A stretch of 57,850 nt of DNA from JBGSWE01 sp049292975 (GCA_049292975.1 JBATRZ010000058.1:1-57850); one strand, 5' to 3'; shown: positions 16,018 through 24,594, numbered from the stretch's first letter. A program made the numbers and translations. Notes: a model not told the origin generated them from the sequence alone.

Positions 16018-17535
16018 ATGATAATGCATATGTTTACTACACCGCTTGGGATAGCCGTATCTATTGGCTTAGTGGGGGTTGTTTTAGAGCTGCTGATGGC
16101 GGCTGTGCGTATCATCTGGCTGCGCCAGGCGCTTGCGTTCGGTGTCATACTGGTAACTGCCTTTGCCGCAGCTTTAGTACTCAGTCTCTTTTATAACGTC
16201 TTTGGCGCTCTGGTGTTTTTTATCGCAGCTTACCGCGTGTTAAATGCCTGCCGGGTCGTCTATGGGCGTTCAGACCCCCGCCGCAACCTTGCTGTGACGC
16301 GCCGCACGAGCCTGATGTTGCTTGCTTACCAGATGTTAAGCATCCTATTGCTGGTAGTTGATGCGGCGGCCGATGTAAGCAGTAATGCATGGTTAGTGCT
16401 TGCTTTGACAGCTTCGCTTATTGCAGCTGTCGCTACAAACTACTCTTTGCACCGTACGCTGGGACGCAGCCAGCCGCGTACGGACACGACACGTCCAAGC
16501 ATTGATGATTTGCCTACGATCAGCGTATGTATACCCGCCCGCAATGAGACAGATGACCTGGTGGCCTGCCTGGAATCCGTGCTGGCCAGTGATTATCCAA
16601 AACTAGAAGTGCTGGTACTCGATGATTGCTCACATGCTAAAACTTCAGAGATTATCCGCGGCTTTGCTAACAAGGGTGTGCGGTTCATTGGCGGCGAACC
16701 GCCGCGGGAAGGCTGGCTGGCCAAAAACCAGGCATACCAGGCCCTAGCTGAGGCTGCCAGCAGCGATTACCTGCTGTTCTGCGGAGTAGATGTGCGCTTT
16801 AGTATAGGCAGTATTAGGGCCATGCTGACCGATATGCGTCTGCGTGACAAGCACATGGTTTCAGTCATGCCGGCTGGCCGCCAGTACCCGGGCCTGGGCC
16901 AACTTATCCAGCCCATGCGTTACTGGTGGGAGCTGGGCTTGCCGCGCCGCTTGTTTAACCGTCCGCCGGCGCTGAGTACGGCATGGCTTATAGAAAAACG
17001 CAGGCTGGCAGCTTTAGGCGGTTTCAAAGCAGTGAGCAATATGGTGGTGCCAGAGAGCTATTTTGCACGTGAGCTGGTAAGGGAGGATGGTTACAGTTTT
17101 TTACGTTCCGCCGGCGAGCTGCAGCTGCAATCTGTTAAAGGCTTCCCCGAACAGTGGGCTACGGCGTTACGCACGCGCTACCCGCAGGCCCGCAAACGTC
17201 CAGAGTCCGTGTTAGTAATAGCGCTTGGTGAAGTGTTCGCCTTGCTGCTGCCTTTCGCGGTGCTGGTATGGGGCATAGTATCGCCCCTGGGAGCAGCTTG
17301 GCTATTGGCAGCGGTGAGCTGCCTATTGCTTGCCGCGGCCTATTACCGTATCATCACCGCCTGGCAGACCAGACACAGGCTTATTGCCGCATGCGGCTTG
17401 CCCGCAGCCTTGCTGCTTGAGTTGTTTATACTGCATTATTCGATGTGGAAATATGAGTTTTCGCAAGTCGGCTGGAAACAGCGCAATATCTGCATACCGG
17501 TCATGCAGGCCATAAAACACCTGCCTAAGCTGTAG
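16018..17535 (+). CDS. membrane-bound family 2 glycosyltransferase
   Basis: 505 aa. About four N-terminal membrane helices (1-145), a cytosolic GT-A domain (about 165-375) beginning TISVCIPARNETDDLVACLE with VLDDCS as the nucleotide-sugar site and GVDVRFS as the metal-binding DxD-like motif, then three C-terminal helices. The tail has QVGWKQRNI, in the place of the family's acceptor/RxxRW-like motif. It resembles polysaccharide or glycolipid GT2 enzymes; the substrate cannot be read from sequence. Convergent with the histidine kinase, 5 bases apart. Confidence 0.88.
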   Translation: MIMHMFTTPLGIAVSIGLVGVVLELLMAAVRIIWLRQALAFGVILVTAFAAALVLSLFYNVFGALVFFIAAYRVLNACRVVYGRSDPRRNLAVTRRTSLMLLAYQMLSILLLVVDAAADVSSNAWLVLALTASLIAAVATNYSLHRTLGRSQPRTDTTRPSIDDLPTISVCIPARNETDDLVACLESVLASDYPKLEVLVLDDCSHAKTSEIIRGFANKGVRFIGGEPPREGWLAKNQAYQALAEAASSDYLLFCGVDVRFSIGSIRAMLTDMRLRDKHMVSVMPAGRQYPGLGQLIQPMRYWWELGLPRRLFNRPPALSTAWLIEKRRLAALGGFKAVSNMVVPESYFARELVREDGYSFLRSAGELQLQSVKGFPEQWATALRTRYPQARKRPESVLVIALGEVFALLLPFAVLVWGIVSPLGAAWLLAAVSCLLLAAAYYRIITAWQTRHRLIAACGLPAALLLELFILHYSMWKYEFSQVGWKQRNICIPVMQAIKHLPKL

Positions 17536-17540
17536 TCTGC

Positions 17541-18671
17541 TTAGGCGGTGACGGGTTTGGATGGTTCGCGGGATGGTATAAAGATAGTGAACGCCGAACC
17601 GACATCCAGCGTGCTGCTCAGTGATATCTCGGCACCGATAAGTTTTGCTAGTTTACGCGTGACATATAGGCCCAGGCCTGTGCCCGAACTTTTGCGCGTG
17701 CGGTAATCCTCGCTCCTAAAGAACTTATTGAACACCTGGTCCTGGTCGTTCTTGCTCATGCCTATGCCCGTATCGGTGACGGTAAAGTTTACGCCGCCCG
17801 GCCCGGGCGCAGCGGCGATGGTAACGGTGCCCTTCTCGGTGTATTTGATGGCGTTGGTAATGAAGTTCTGTAATATTTCACGCACGTACAGCGAGCTGGA
17901 GTACAGCAGCTCAAGCTTGGGGTCTATCTCGGTAATAAGCTGAAGATTTTTCTTTTCTGCGCTCGGCTTGTAATTTTCACCCAAGGTCGCAATAAGCTGG
18001 GCAACGTTGATGGAGACAAAGTTAATATCCAGCGTGCCGTTCTCGGCTCGGGACAAGGTAGACAGGTCGTTTATCAGGCTGGCCAAAAACAGGATCTGAT
18101 CCCGGGCCTGACTAACCGTGTTCTTGATGGTAATCATTCCGGCCTCTTTCTCAATGGCCAGCAGCGCGTTGCTAACATTGCCTTCGGCGATTGTAACGGG
18201 CGTGCGCAGTTCGTGGCTGACCACACTAACGAATTCGTCGCGCTCTTCCTCAAGCGATTTTTCATGCGTGATGTCGCGTACTAGCAGTACAAAACCGCCT
18301 TTGTCCTCTGAACCAAAACTGGGTTTAACCGGAGCGATGCTAAGGTAGACATTGATAAGCGAGCCGTCACCGTAGCGCAGCCGGTAATCGCGTGAAATTG
18401 TCTGGGTAGTGCTGGTGGTAACCAGGCGGGTGCCGTCTATGGGCTGTTCATGCGCGTCTAGCAGCTTAAGTATGTTGCCGATATATTCATCCTCGATACC
18501 GGTGTTGCTGTCGAGCACATTGAGGGCGGCGCCGTTGTAAAGCATGACACGGCCAAAGCGGTCGGTAGCGATGACACCGTCTGCCATGCTGTTGATAAGG
18601 GCGCGCAGCTGCCCGTGTTCCAGATTAATAATCTCCTGCTCGGTCAGGTTGGCGGTATTGGGTTCTGGCAT
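17541..18671 (-). CDS. soluble PAS-domain sensor histidine kinase
   Basis: 376 aa, no membrane segment. A PAS domain occupies about 20-135 (NSMADGVIATDRFGRVMLYN). The H-box VVSHELRTPVT places the phosphorylated His near 153. The ATPase has NFITNAIKYTEKG (N box), DTGIGMS and GTGLGLYVTRKLA (G boxes). No response regulator lies next to it. A minus-strand TATACT (18686-18681) ends 9 bases before the ATG, suggesting an almost leaderless message. Confidence 0.93.
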   Translation of the reverse strand: MPEPNTANLTEQEIINLEHGQLRALINSMADGVIATDRFGRVMLYNGAALNVLDSNTGIEDEYIGNILKLLDAHEQPIDGTRLVTTSTTQTISRDYRLRYGDGSLINVYLSIAPVKPSFGSEDKGGFVLLVRDITHEKSLEEERDEFVSVVSHELRTPVTIAEGNVSNALLAIEKEAGMITIKNTVSQARDQILFLASLINDLSTLSRAENGTLDINFVSINVAQLIATLGENYKPSAEKKNLQLITEIDPKLELLYSSSLYVREILQNFITNAIKYTEKGTVTIAAAPGPGGVNFTVTDTGIGMSKNDQDQVFNKFFRSEDYRTRKSSGTGLGLYVTRKLAKLIGAEISLSSTLDVGSAFTIFIPSREPSKPVTA

Positions 18672-18702
18672 ACTGGTTAGAGTATAGCAAGTAACGCTAA
18701 TG

Positions 18703-19419
18703 CTAACCAGCGGCGAGCGGCGCTATAGCTGTCTGATGGGTCTTTAGCTCGCGGCGTACGCGCTTGGCGCCGGGCAGCACACCTTCGAAGCGACGCCAAA
18801 ACGCTTCCGAATGATCCAGCTGCTCGGTATGTACCAGTTCGTGCAGCAGGACATAATCTATCAGATGCCACGGCAGCTGCATTAGGAAAATGTTAAGCGT
18901 TATATGCTTGGTGCTTGAGCAACTACCCCAGCGGGAGCTTAGCCGCTTGGTAGAAACCGACTTGTATCTGAAGCCGTTATTTTGGGCCAGAACTTGCAGG
19001 CGGGCCGGCAGCAGGCGGTCGGACTGTTTTTTGAGCGCTTTCAGCGCGCCGCGCTGGGCGGCTTTTTGGACATCATCACTAGAGAGCAGACTGGCAGGGG
19101 GGTGCAGCACGGTTATCTTAAGCTGGGTCGTACGGACAGTGGCCTTGGCAAGTGATCCGTCAGCTACAAAAGTAAGGCGATGGGCTTTGCCGATACGGTC
19201 CCCCTCTTTTAGCAGCGGGTTGCCTACGGGGCGGTGGCTGGTTATCCAATTATGGCGCGCTTTGGCAAACTCGATACCGGCCTGGTACGGCAGCCAATGC
19301 GGCAAACTGACGCGCACAGTACCGTCGCGGCCAAAGCTAAGGCGTATATTGGTGTTGCCGCGCCGTTTGGCCAGCGTAATATCACCGATGCCAGGAATAA
19401 AGGCAGTCTTGTTGGCCAT
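18703..19419 (-). CDS. YgjP-like zinc metallopeptidase (DUF45/M48-type)
   Basis: 238 aa. The C-terminal half has the family block RWGSCSSTKHITLN, then LLHELVHTEQLDHSEAFW with the HExxH zinc site and the downstream His. The N-terminal half is a beta-rich domain typical of YgjP. AAGGAG precedes the start. It lies 11 bases after the P-loop kinase gene, so the two are probably co-transcribed. Confidence 0.88.
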   Translation of the reverse strand: MANKTAFIPGIGDITLAKRRGNTNIRLSFGRDGTVRVSLPHWLPYQAGIEFAKARHNWITSHRPVGNPLLKEGDRIGKAHRLTFVADGSLAKATVRTTQLKITVLHPPASLLSSDDVQKAAQRGALKALKKQSDRLLPARLQVLAQNNGFRYKSVSTKRLSSRWGSCSSTKHITLNIFLMQLPWHLIDYVLLHELVHTEQLDHSEAFWRRFEGVLPGAKRVRRELKTHQTAIAPLAAG

Positions 19420-19430
19420 AGCTTGGCTCC

Positions 19431-20096
19431 TTAACGTAAGACAATGTTGCGGCGGTGATTACGCTCGTTTTTGCTGTTTTGTGCCTGCGGGACCAGATTA
19501 ACCAGCTCTGGCCTGACCATCTTGCTGGCCGCGGCAGATGCCTTGACTACTTGCATGTCGGCAAGTTTCTTAAGCGTCGAGCTAAGCTGTCCGGCAAAGG
19601 AATGTTTGCCGCTTACAACCACAAAATCTTCAGTGGGTTCCGGATGCTGCATATAGCTGACCAGTTGCTTAAAGGCCTCGACATCGTAGCCAACAGCATA
19701 GCGGTCATCGTGCTTGCGGCGGTCGCGCTTGTGATTGCGCACAAAGGCGGTATCGGCATCTACCTGGAACCAGACAACCAAGCTAGCGGCCTTATGCTTG
19801 CGGGCCAAATCACGCAGTGCGCGGCGCTGGCTGACGCGCAGAGCATTCATGTCATAAATTACGCTAATACCAGCGCTCAAAAATTCGCCGGTCATGTACT
19901 CCATGATACGGTTAAGTGCAAAGTTTTCCTGCTTGGTGTATTTGGGCGTTTCAAACAGTTGCGCGCGGATGCGGTCCTGCTCCAGATGGGCTGCCTCAAA
20001 AGCCTCATTGAACTGGCGTGCAAAATACGTCTTGCCTGCCCCCGGGAAGCCATATAAAAGAATAAGAACAGGCTGGGTTGAACTAATCTTCACCAT
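19431..20096 (-). CDS. P-loop kinase (zeta toxin/AAA_33-like)
   Basis: 221 aa from the preferred start. Walker A GFPGAGKTYFARQF is at about 16-29, an EQDRIRAQLF lid-type segment follows, and VIYDMNALRVSQRRALRDLA is the second strand with the catalytic Asp. This architecture phosphorylates small molecules or nucleotide sugars; the substrate is unknown. A longer frame runs upstream but would overlap tRNA-Trp and has no ribosome binding site, so the start at 20096, directly after TATATCTATAT, is chosen; the message may be leaderless. Confidence 0.85.
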   Translation of the reverse strand: MVKISSTQPVLILLYGFPGAGKTYFARQFNEAFEAAHLEQDRIRAQLFETPKYTKQENFALNRIMEYMTGEFLSAGISVIYDMNALRVSQRRALRDLARKHKAASLVVWFQVDADTAFVRNHKRDRRKHDDRYAVGYDVEAFKQLVSYMQHPEPTEDFVVVSGKHSFAGQLSSTLKKLADMQVVKASAAASKMVRPELVNLVPQAQNSKNERNHRRNIVLR

Positions 20097-20210
20097 ATAT
20101 AGATATAGTTTATAACACCGAATCTGAAATAAGAAGTGCTGCCATGTAAATAAGTGACAAAATAACAGATGTAAGCTATGATAGTGCTTGATTTTACCAA
20201 AGCAACATAC

Positions 20211-20286
20211 AGGGGTGTAGCTCAATTGGTAGAGTAGCGGTCTCCAAAACCGTTGGTTGCAGGTTCAAGTCCTGTCACCCCTGCCA
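20211..20286 (+). tRNA. tRNA-Trp (CCA anticodon)
   Basis: Seven-base acceptor stem AGGGGTG/CACCCCT, D arm AGCTCAATTGGTAGAGT, anticodon stem GCGGT/ACCGT with loop CTCCAAA (anticodon CCA), T arm with GGTTCAAGT, discriminator G and an encoded CCA tail. Its last 18 bases recur at 20438-20455. Confidence 0.96.
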
Positions 20287-20323
20287 AATTCAAAAGCCAG
20301 GTTCATGCCTGGCTTTTGAATTT
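20286..20323 (+). terminator. terminator after tRNA-Trp
   Basis: Perfect 16-bp arms (20286-20301 and 20308-20323) around TTCATG: AAATTCAAAAGCCAGG with its complement. A T-rich end follows. Confidence 0.85.
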
Positions 20324-20455
20324 GTTCGCGTGACGGGCTCGAACCCTTGGGTCGAGAACTGCCGGTGGCAGTTTGAGTTTTCTTTGCTTGGCCAGCCGAG
20401 ATGCTTCAGCTCTCGAGGCTGCAAAATATAGATTGTTGTCCTGTCACCCCTGCCA
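20287..20455 (+). mobile_element. mini-insert bounded by duplicated tRNA-Trp 3' end
   Basis: The 18-mer GTCCTGTCACCCCTGCCA ends the tRNA (20269-20286) and is repeated exactly at 20438-20455, 169 bases on, as in tRNA-targeted site-specific integration. The interior holds the terminator, a T-loop-like CTCGAACCC and the palindrome GAACTGCCGGTGGCAGTTT. No integrase is present, so it is a remnant or a non-autonomous element. Confidence 0.6.
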
Positions 20456-20728
20456 TTGTAGATGACTCAGCGCAAGCTGGGTCTTTTACATTGGCAACAA
20501 AACCCTGACACAAGCCGCCAGCTGTGAACATGATGACGCAGCTGTAATAGGCGTCTATCTAACCCAGTTGTTATACGATATTCAAATATTATTCCGCCCG
20601 CAAGCATGATATTAATCGCGCCCAATAATTAATACAACTAGCCTTGAATGCTTTTGTATCCGCATTTTTAAATAAGGCAGAATAAAAACCCTAGCGCCTA
20701 ATTTGGCACTAGGGATCAATATTAACAA
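20456..20728. other. gene-free spacer
   Basis: AT-rich, no start with a ribosome binding site and no tRNA. Near 20686-20715, CCCTAGCGCC...GGCACTAGGG forms a hairpin (in minus sense following the Rpf-like gene), a likely terminator. Confidence 0.45.
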
Positions 20729-21466
20729 CTAGCGTAAGCCAAGTTTCTTGGTGCAAGCGGGCCACTGGCCCCAACCCGAACGCTGTTGCAAGATCTGGCC
20801 GCGCAGAATCTGTTCCTCGCGTGAGTTCTGGTGCGGCAGGCCCTGGCCGCCAACGGCCCGCCAGGTGCTGGCGGTAAACTGCAGTCCGCCGTAGTAGCCA
20901 TTACCGGTGTTAATAGCCCAGTTACCGCCTGATTCGCATCTGGCCAAGGCGTCCCAGATACTGCCGTCAGTTACAGCCGGAGCGCTGGTTACGACGCGCC
21001 GCGCTGTTGTACGCGCTGCGGCCGGCTTTACGGCTGGTTTAGTTACGGCTGCAGGCATGGCACGGGCGGCCAGCACTTCGTCTGCAAGCGGAATACGCAG
21101 TTGCTGGCCAGAATGAATAATATCCGGGTTCTGTATACCGTCATTGGCGTCATAAAGGCGCTGTACGGTTATGCCATGAGCTTTGGCTATGGCCGAGAGC
21201 GAATCGCCCCTAGCGACCGTTACAATGACAGGCGCCGGCAAAGCAGCCTCTGCCTGTACGGTTTGTTCCGCGGGCAATTCTTCAATCCCCGGCTGATTAT
21301 GCAAAGAGTCTGCTGCTTGCTGCTGTGCAGAAACACCGCTGCGATCTATGCCTAAATCGTTATTAATTGTTATAACATTGAGCTGGCCGCCAACTGCTGT
21401 TTGGCCGCCGCCGAGCGATATGATTGATGCTGATAATATAGTGATTGGTAACGCAGTAATGCGCAT
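20729..21466 (-). CDS. secreted LysM plus Rpf-like transglycosylase
   Basis: 245 aa from MRITALPITILSASIISLGG, a signal-peptide-like start; GAGGGAG lies about 14 bases upstream, and a longer frame adds 25 unlikely residues. A LysM domain (VTVARGDSLSAIAKAHGITV...GQQLRIP) occupies about 85-130. An Ala/Thr/Val linker follows, then a resuscitation-promoting-factor-type lysozyme fold: SIWDALARCESGGNWAINTG, YYGGLQFTASTWRAVGG and GWGQWPAC, with the catalytic Glu in CESGG. It cleaves or remodels peptidoglycan. Rpf is typical of Actinobacteria, the known hosts of Saccharibacteria. Confidence 0.92.
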   Translation of the reverse strand: MRITALPITILSASIISLGGGQTAVGGQLNVITINNDLGIDRSGVSAQQQAADSLHNQPGIEELPAEQTVQAEAALPAPVIVTVARGDSLSAIAKAHGITVQRLYDANDGIQNPDIIHSGQQLRIPLADEVLAARAMPAAVTKPAVKPAAARTTARRVVTSAPAVTDGSIWDALARCESGGNWAINTGNGYYGGLQFTASTWRAVGGQGLPHQNSREEQILRGQILQQRSGWGQWPACTKKLGLR

Positions 21467-21932
21467 AATTTCTAAAACAACTCCCTCTACCCTTGTCACT
21501 GCCTGCCCTCTGGCGCGCTTAATAAACGCGCACTGCGGCACGGCTGAAACACCCTCTTATACTATTGTTTCGCCTTAAATGGCGGGAATTTCAGGGTAAT
21601 GTGGCTGTTGCCGGCACGCTACATGTAGCGTATGGCGCTAGCCCTAGTGCACTATTCCACCTCACATGGAAAATGACACAGAGTCCAGCCTATACGTTTA
21701 CGAAATATATGTCAATAAATACCAAAAGCATTTTGTAATATGTCTCTGTTAAAACGCTTTTGTAAAATTTACAAAGATACCATCATTTATTGTTATCGTG
21801 TTTAAAAACGAAACTGCTATGCAAAGCTACGTCTGCTAGTGAAAAAGCGTTAATAGATACCATCTGAAGCTTGGAATCACCAGCTTGCTGTTATGTTTTA
21901 GCTGCCGTCCGGTGATGGTATAAAACGGGTTA
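21467..21932. promoter_or_regulatory. leader/promoter region of the Rpf-like gene
   Basis: About 470 bases without a gene. Contains the perfect 16-base palindrome ACGCTACATGTAGCGT (21616-21631), a possible operator. I looked for the c-di-AMP (ydaO) riboswitch that controls rpf genes in actinobacteria and did not see its conserved blocks. 21750-21790 is AT-rich with AAAAGC/GCTTTT repeats. Confidence 0.45.
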
Positions 21933-22439
21933 TTACCACTTTTTGGACTTGAATCTGAACGATTTGAAAATAAGCCCGTCCAATAGCAAGTGGCTAAAGT
22001 AGCCAACAACCGCCGCGCCGTAGAACAACAGCGCAAACGTCAAGTTGTTGTGGTTGTGGACATACGGGATAAGCACGATGGGCAGCGGTATCAGCAGCAT
22101 AGCCAGGCGCGAATGTGTCCAGCCGCGGTGCTTGCCGACTATCGGTGTCATGGCCAGCAGGCCTAAGTATGCCGCGGCCTCTAGCCGGCCGATCCAGATC
22201 AGGATAATATCTACGATAAAAGCCAGCCCGAAGAAAATATCCTGCCCCTTGGAATTCGTATCAACATCCGGCCACAGACCGAAAAGAATGGCCACCACGA
22301 ATACGCCAACAAGAGTCTGCCAGTCACTGAGCATGCCCGTAGCCGAAGCAAGCAGCATGCCGGGCATAAGCAGGATGATAAGTACGAATACCGCGCATAG
22401 CACGACCGCACCTGCCGTATGGCCCTTATAGCCCGCCAC
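21933..22439 (-). CDS. YdjM-like integral membrane metal-dependent hydrolase
   Basis: 168 aa, four or five membrane helices. It has the DUF457/YdjM metal-site pattern: LWPDVDT, HRGWTHS and GYFSHLLLDG, with conserved Asp and His in the expected order. The substrate is unknown (family members are linked to phospholipid or DNA-damage responses). It starts 2 bases after the reductase gene and is co-transcribed. Confidence 0.85.
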   Translation of the reverse strand: MAGYKGHTAGAVVLCAVFVLIILLMPGMLLASATGMLSDWQTLVGVFVVAILFGLWPDVDTNSKGQDIFFGLAFIVDIILIWIGRLEAAAYLGLLAMTPIVGKHRGWTHSRLAMLLIPLPIVLIPYVHNHNNLTFALLFYGAAVVGYFSHLLLDGLIFKSFRFKSKKW

Positions 22440-22440
22440 T

Positions 22441-23103
22441 TTATGCGTACCCCGTGAATTGGTCGGTCTTTATCTGCTGTTTTGCTGCGCCGTGCTTGAT
22501 AAGTGCGGTATAAATGTCATCGACCATACCCTTTGGCCCGCTGATGTAAATAAGATTTTGCAGCCAGTGCGCAGCCATGGATGACCGGTTATCAAGCGCC
22601 AGCCCTTTGCCCGGCAGATAGTGTACATGTAGTGACGGATCGGCACTATGCCAGGCATTAAGTTCTGCCTGGAATAGCGGCGGTACATCACTAGTAACAT
22701 AGACCAGGGTTGCATTAAGCCGTTTCTGCTCTTTTATAGCTTGTGCCAGCATAGCGCGGAACGGTGTGATACCGATACCGCCGGCGATAAACAGCCGCGG
22801 TCCGTCCTCATCTCCCCAGACAAAGTCACCCTCGATGTTATGCCCCTGCACCTCATCACCGGGTTTGAGATTTGCTAGGCTTTGTTTGAAGCTGCTATCC
22901 GATAACCGGGTAGTTATTTGCAGGCGCCCTTCGCTGGGTGCTGAGGCGATGGTAAAGCGCCGCTCGCCGGTGCCGTAGGTCTTGCGCGGCAGTTCCAGGC
23001 GGATTGATTGGCCGGCCAGCCAGCTGACGCTTGCAACGGGCTCAAAGCAGAACGACCATGTACCGTTGCCCTCGTCTTTTTTATCTGTAAACCTCAGTTT
23101 CAT
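22441..23103 (-). CDS. FNR-type FAD/NAD(P)H oxidoreductase
   Basis: 220 aa. The FAD barrel has GQSIRLELP and ERRFTIASAPSEG (the RxYT/S flavin motif); the pyridine-nucleotide domain has FIAGGIGITPFRAML and YISGPKGMVDD; the C-terminus is TDQFTGY. No 2Fe-2S or heme domain is fused. The electron acceptor is unknown. Confidence 0.9.
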   Translation of the reverse strand: MKLRFTDKKDEGNGTWSFCFEPVASVSWLAGQSIRLELPRKTYGTGERRFTIASAPSEGRLQITTRLSDSSFKQSLANLKPGDEVQGHNIEGDFVWGDEDGPRLFIAGGIGITPFRAMLAQAIKEQKRLNATLVYVTSDVPPLFQAELNAWHSADPSLHVHYLPGKGLALDNRSSMAAHWLQNLIYISGPKGMVDDIYTALIKHGAAKQQIKTDQFTGYA

Positions 23104-23132
23104 ACCATAATATTATAATGTAAAAACAAGTA

Positions 23133-23163
23133 TTGACGTAAGCAGTTTAGGCGGGTGTATACT
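23133..23163 (+). promoter_or_regulatory. probable promoter of the translesion operon
   Basis: TTGACG at 23133-23138 and TATACT at 23158-23163, spacer 19 (two longer than ideal). No classical LexA box is seen around it. Confidence 0.5.
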
Positions 23164-23510
23164 AGAACCAGTCACGTGCGGGCTTGGTTGGTCACCCCAT
23201 CATTCCTCCGCCCGGGCTATTACGCAAACTATAGCCGCCCGAGTAAATCATAGCGATTTAACAGAGGTGCCTATTTAGCGGACATGAAGCAAAGCACTTT
23301 TCGGTTATAAATAACTCTTTCTGGCCGAAAAATCCGCGCCGCTTGTCGATGTAACATAGGCTACATCTTCGCACGGCACGAAGTTTTCATCTCAGAAATA
23401 GCTAATTTCTAACTCGAAAAAGCTTTACGTCATATCCGCAATCAAATCGTCAGAGCAGCGTGTACGTTAAGCTGCCACCCTACTAAATCTTTTAAGTGGA
23501 GTGATTTGAT
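23164..23510 (+). other. 347-base structured leader, no gene
   Basis: Between the promoter and the first gene. It contains GCGGGC...GCCCG near 23178-23217, TAAATCATAGCGATTTA, TTTTCGG...CCGAAAA (23297-23333), GATGTA...TACATC (23349-23368) and AGAAATAGCTAATTTCT (23395-23411). It may be a cis-acting RNA or a small RNA; part (23335-23385) faintly resembles the element at 5625-5704 in reverse. The ribosome binding site AGTGGAGTG precedes 23511. Confidence 0.45.
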
Positions 23511-23831
23511 ATGCGTAATAGCCTCTCTTTTAACCAAAACAAAAATGCCGTCGATGTCCTGTTTTCGTTCAGCGGCCGTGACCAGTATGCCCGGCCGGTC
23601 CGCCTGACCTGGGATGGTGAAGATTATACCTTAGGCGGCGTGCAGTTTTGGTATGCCGAGCATAAGGGCGACATCCTGGTGCACCACTACCGTGTCAGCG
23701 ACGAACATGGCGAGTACACTTTTGAGCTCAGTCTTGAGACCGAGAATCTTACCTGGAACCTGGACAGGGCTACTAAGTCCGGCTCGACTGCCGCACTGGC
23801 CGGCCGGAAGTTTGCGGGGGCAACGTTATGA
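23511..23831 (+). CDS. small DUF6504-like protein, paralogue A
   Basis: 106 aa, soluble. Core pattern: ARPVRLTWDGEDYTLGGVQF, then VHHYRVSDEHGEYTFELSL and LTWNL. The next gene encodes a clear paralogue. The P..LTW...DY.LG..FW arrangement resembles the small DUF6504 proteins found beside DinB/ImuB-type polymerases in other bacteria (recalled resemblance, not searched). First gene of a four-gene operon ending with a Y-family polymerase, so probably an accessory to translesion synthesis. Confidence 0.75.
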   Translation: MRNSLSFNQNKNAVDVLFSFSGRDQYARPVRLTWDGEDYTLGGVQFWYAEHKGDILVHHYRVSDEHGEYTFELSLETENLTWNLDRATKSGSTAALAGRKFAGATL

Positions 23832-23979
23832 AAAATTTAACACTAGGCAATTCACAGTTCACAATAAATTCACATTTTACATGTAGCATTGCCGCTGCAG
23901 CCCCTTGTGAATTGGTAATTGATAATTTAATTAAAATTGTAAATTGTAAGTTGAAAATTGCTCCTGAAAGGAGCCAGCT
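23832..23979 (+). repeat. heptad hairpin in the translesion operon, copy 1
   Basis: 5' arm CAATTCA, CAGTTCA, CAATAAA, TTCACAT; 3' arm ATTGGTA, ATTGATA, then ATTGTAA twice, GTTGAAA. A GCCGCTGCAG core lies between. It ends in the perfect palindrome GCTCCTGAAAGGAGC, which hides the ribosome binding site of 23980. Confidence 0.72.
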
Positions 23980-24267
23980 ATGAGGCCGTCACTTAATGAA
24001 CCGGTGAGCGTGGTCTGGTACTACAACGCCCGGACCCGGCACATGCAGCCCTACATGCTGACCTGGAACAACCAGGATTACCGCCTGGGCAAGATAGACT
24101 TCTGGCATAAGACCTGGGCCGGCAAGCACCAAGTCCATCACTTTTCCATCGCCGGCAAAGACGGTAACGCGTATTTTAAGCTTGCTCTCAACACGGATAC
24201 GCTTAACTGGACGCTAGAGGAGTACATGAGCAGTCATGACGCCTCAATAACATACGGAAGGAGTTAA
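23980..24267 (+). CDS. small DUF6504-like protein, paralogue B
   Basis: 95 aa. Shares with the preceding gene the pattern QPYMLTWNNQDYRLGKIDFW, VHHFSIAGKDGNAYFKLAL and LNWTLEEY. The pair probably arose by tandem duplication and may form a heterodimer. No catalytic motif is evident. Its ribosome binding site AAGGAG is inside a small hairpin. Confidence 0.75.
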   Translation: MRPSLNEPVSVVWYYNARTRHMQPYMLTWNNQDYRLGKIDFWHKTWAGKHQVHHFSIAGKDGNAYFKLALNTDTLNWTLEEYMSSHDASITYGRS

Positions 24268-24422
24268 TATATGACAAATTTCACATGTACCAATTCATAT
24301 TTCACAATAATTTCACGGTTTTCATTTGTCAAACGCTTCCGGCCTCATTGTGAATTGATAAATGATAATTTAATGAAAAATGAAAACTGTAAAATGATAA
24401 ATTCCTCTGAAAGGGGGCTGCT
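24268..24422 (+). repeat. heptad hairpin in the translesion operon, copy 2
   Basis: Carries TTTCACATG, TTCATATTTCACAATAATTT and GGTTTTCATTTGTC in the 5' half, and AATTGATAAATGATAATTT, GAAAAATGAAAAC and TGTAAAATG in the 3' half, with a CTTCCGGCC core. It ends in CCTCTGAAAGGGGG before the next ATG. Confidence 0.7.
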
Positions 24423-24593
24423 ATGAAAGACCGCAAGAAACGTAAGCAGCGCGAAGAAGTACGCAAGATCCTGCATACGATGCGGCTGGAGCTGGCCGCC
24501 CAGCGCCTGGCGCAAGAGAAAAGCCCGCGCCAAGACTCTACGCTGTATCTGCAGGATCTCATGAAACAGTCTGCCCAATCCCTGGCAGGTTGA
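24423..24593 (+). CDS. 56-aa basic helical protein upstream of the Y-family polymerase
   Basis: ATG at 24423 follows AAAGGGGG; stop TGA at 24591-24593, one base before the polymerase ATG, implying translational coupling. The N-terminus is strongly basic (MKDRKKRKQREEVRKIL) and the rest is a predicted amphipathic helix (LELAAQRLA...YLQDLMKQSAQSLAG). Family not recognised. Position and coupling suggest a polymerase accessory or clamp/DNA tether; that role is inference. Confidence 0.7.
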   Translation: MKDRKKRKQREEVRKILHTMRLELAAQRLAQEKSPRQDSTLYLQDLMKQSAQSLAG

Positions 24594-24594
24594 T

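Noticed and set aside
15864..16148. 94-codon minus-strand frame overlapping the start of the GT2 gene
   Set aside because: Half of it is antisense to the GT2 membrane helices and there is no start signal; a 47-codon inner ORF (to 15864) cannot be excluded but has no support.
20211..20225. Longer N-terminus of the P-loop kinase reaching into tRNA-Trp
   Set aside because: The extra 43 residues are hydrophobic, Cys/His/Phe-rich noise, overlap the tRNA on the other strand and lack a ribosome binding site.
21467..21720. c-di-AMP (ydaO) riboswitch upstream of the Rpf-like gene
   Set aside because: Expected from actinobacterial rpf genes, but the conserved CCGAAUCC-type and GGGGxACC blocks were not found by eye.
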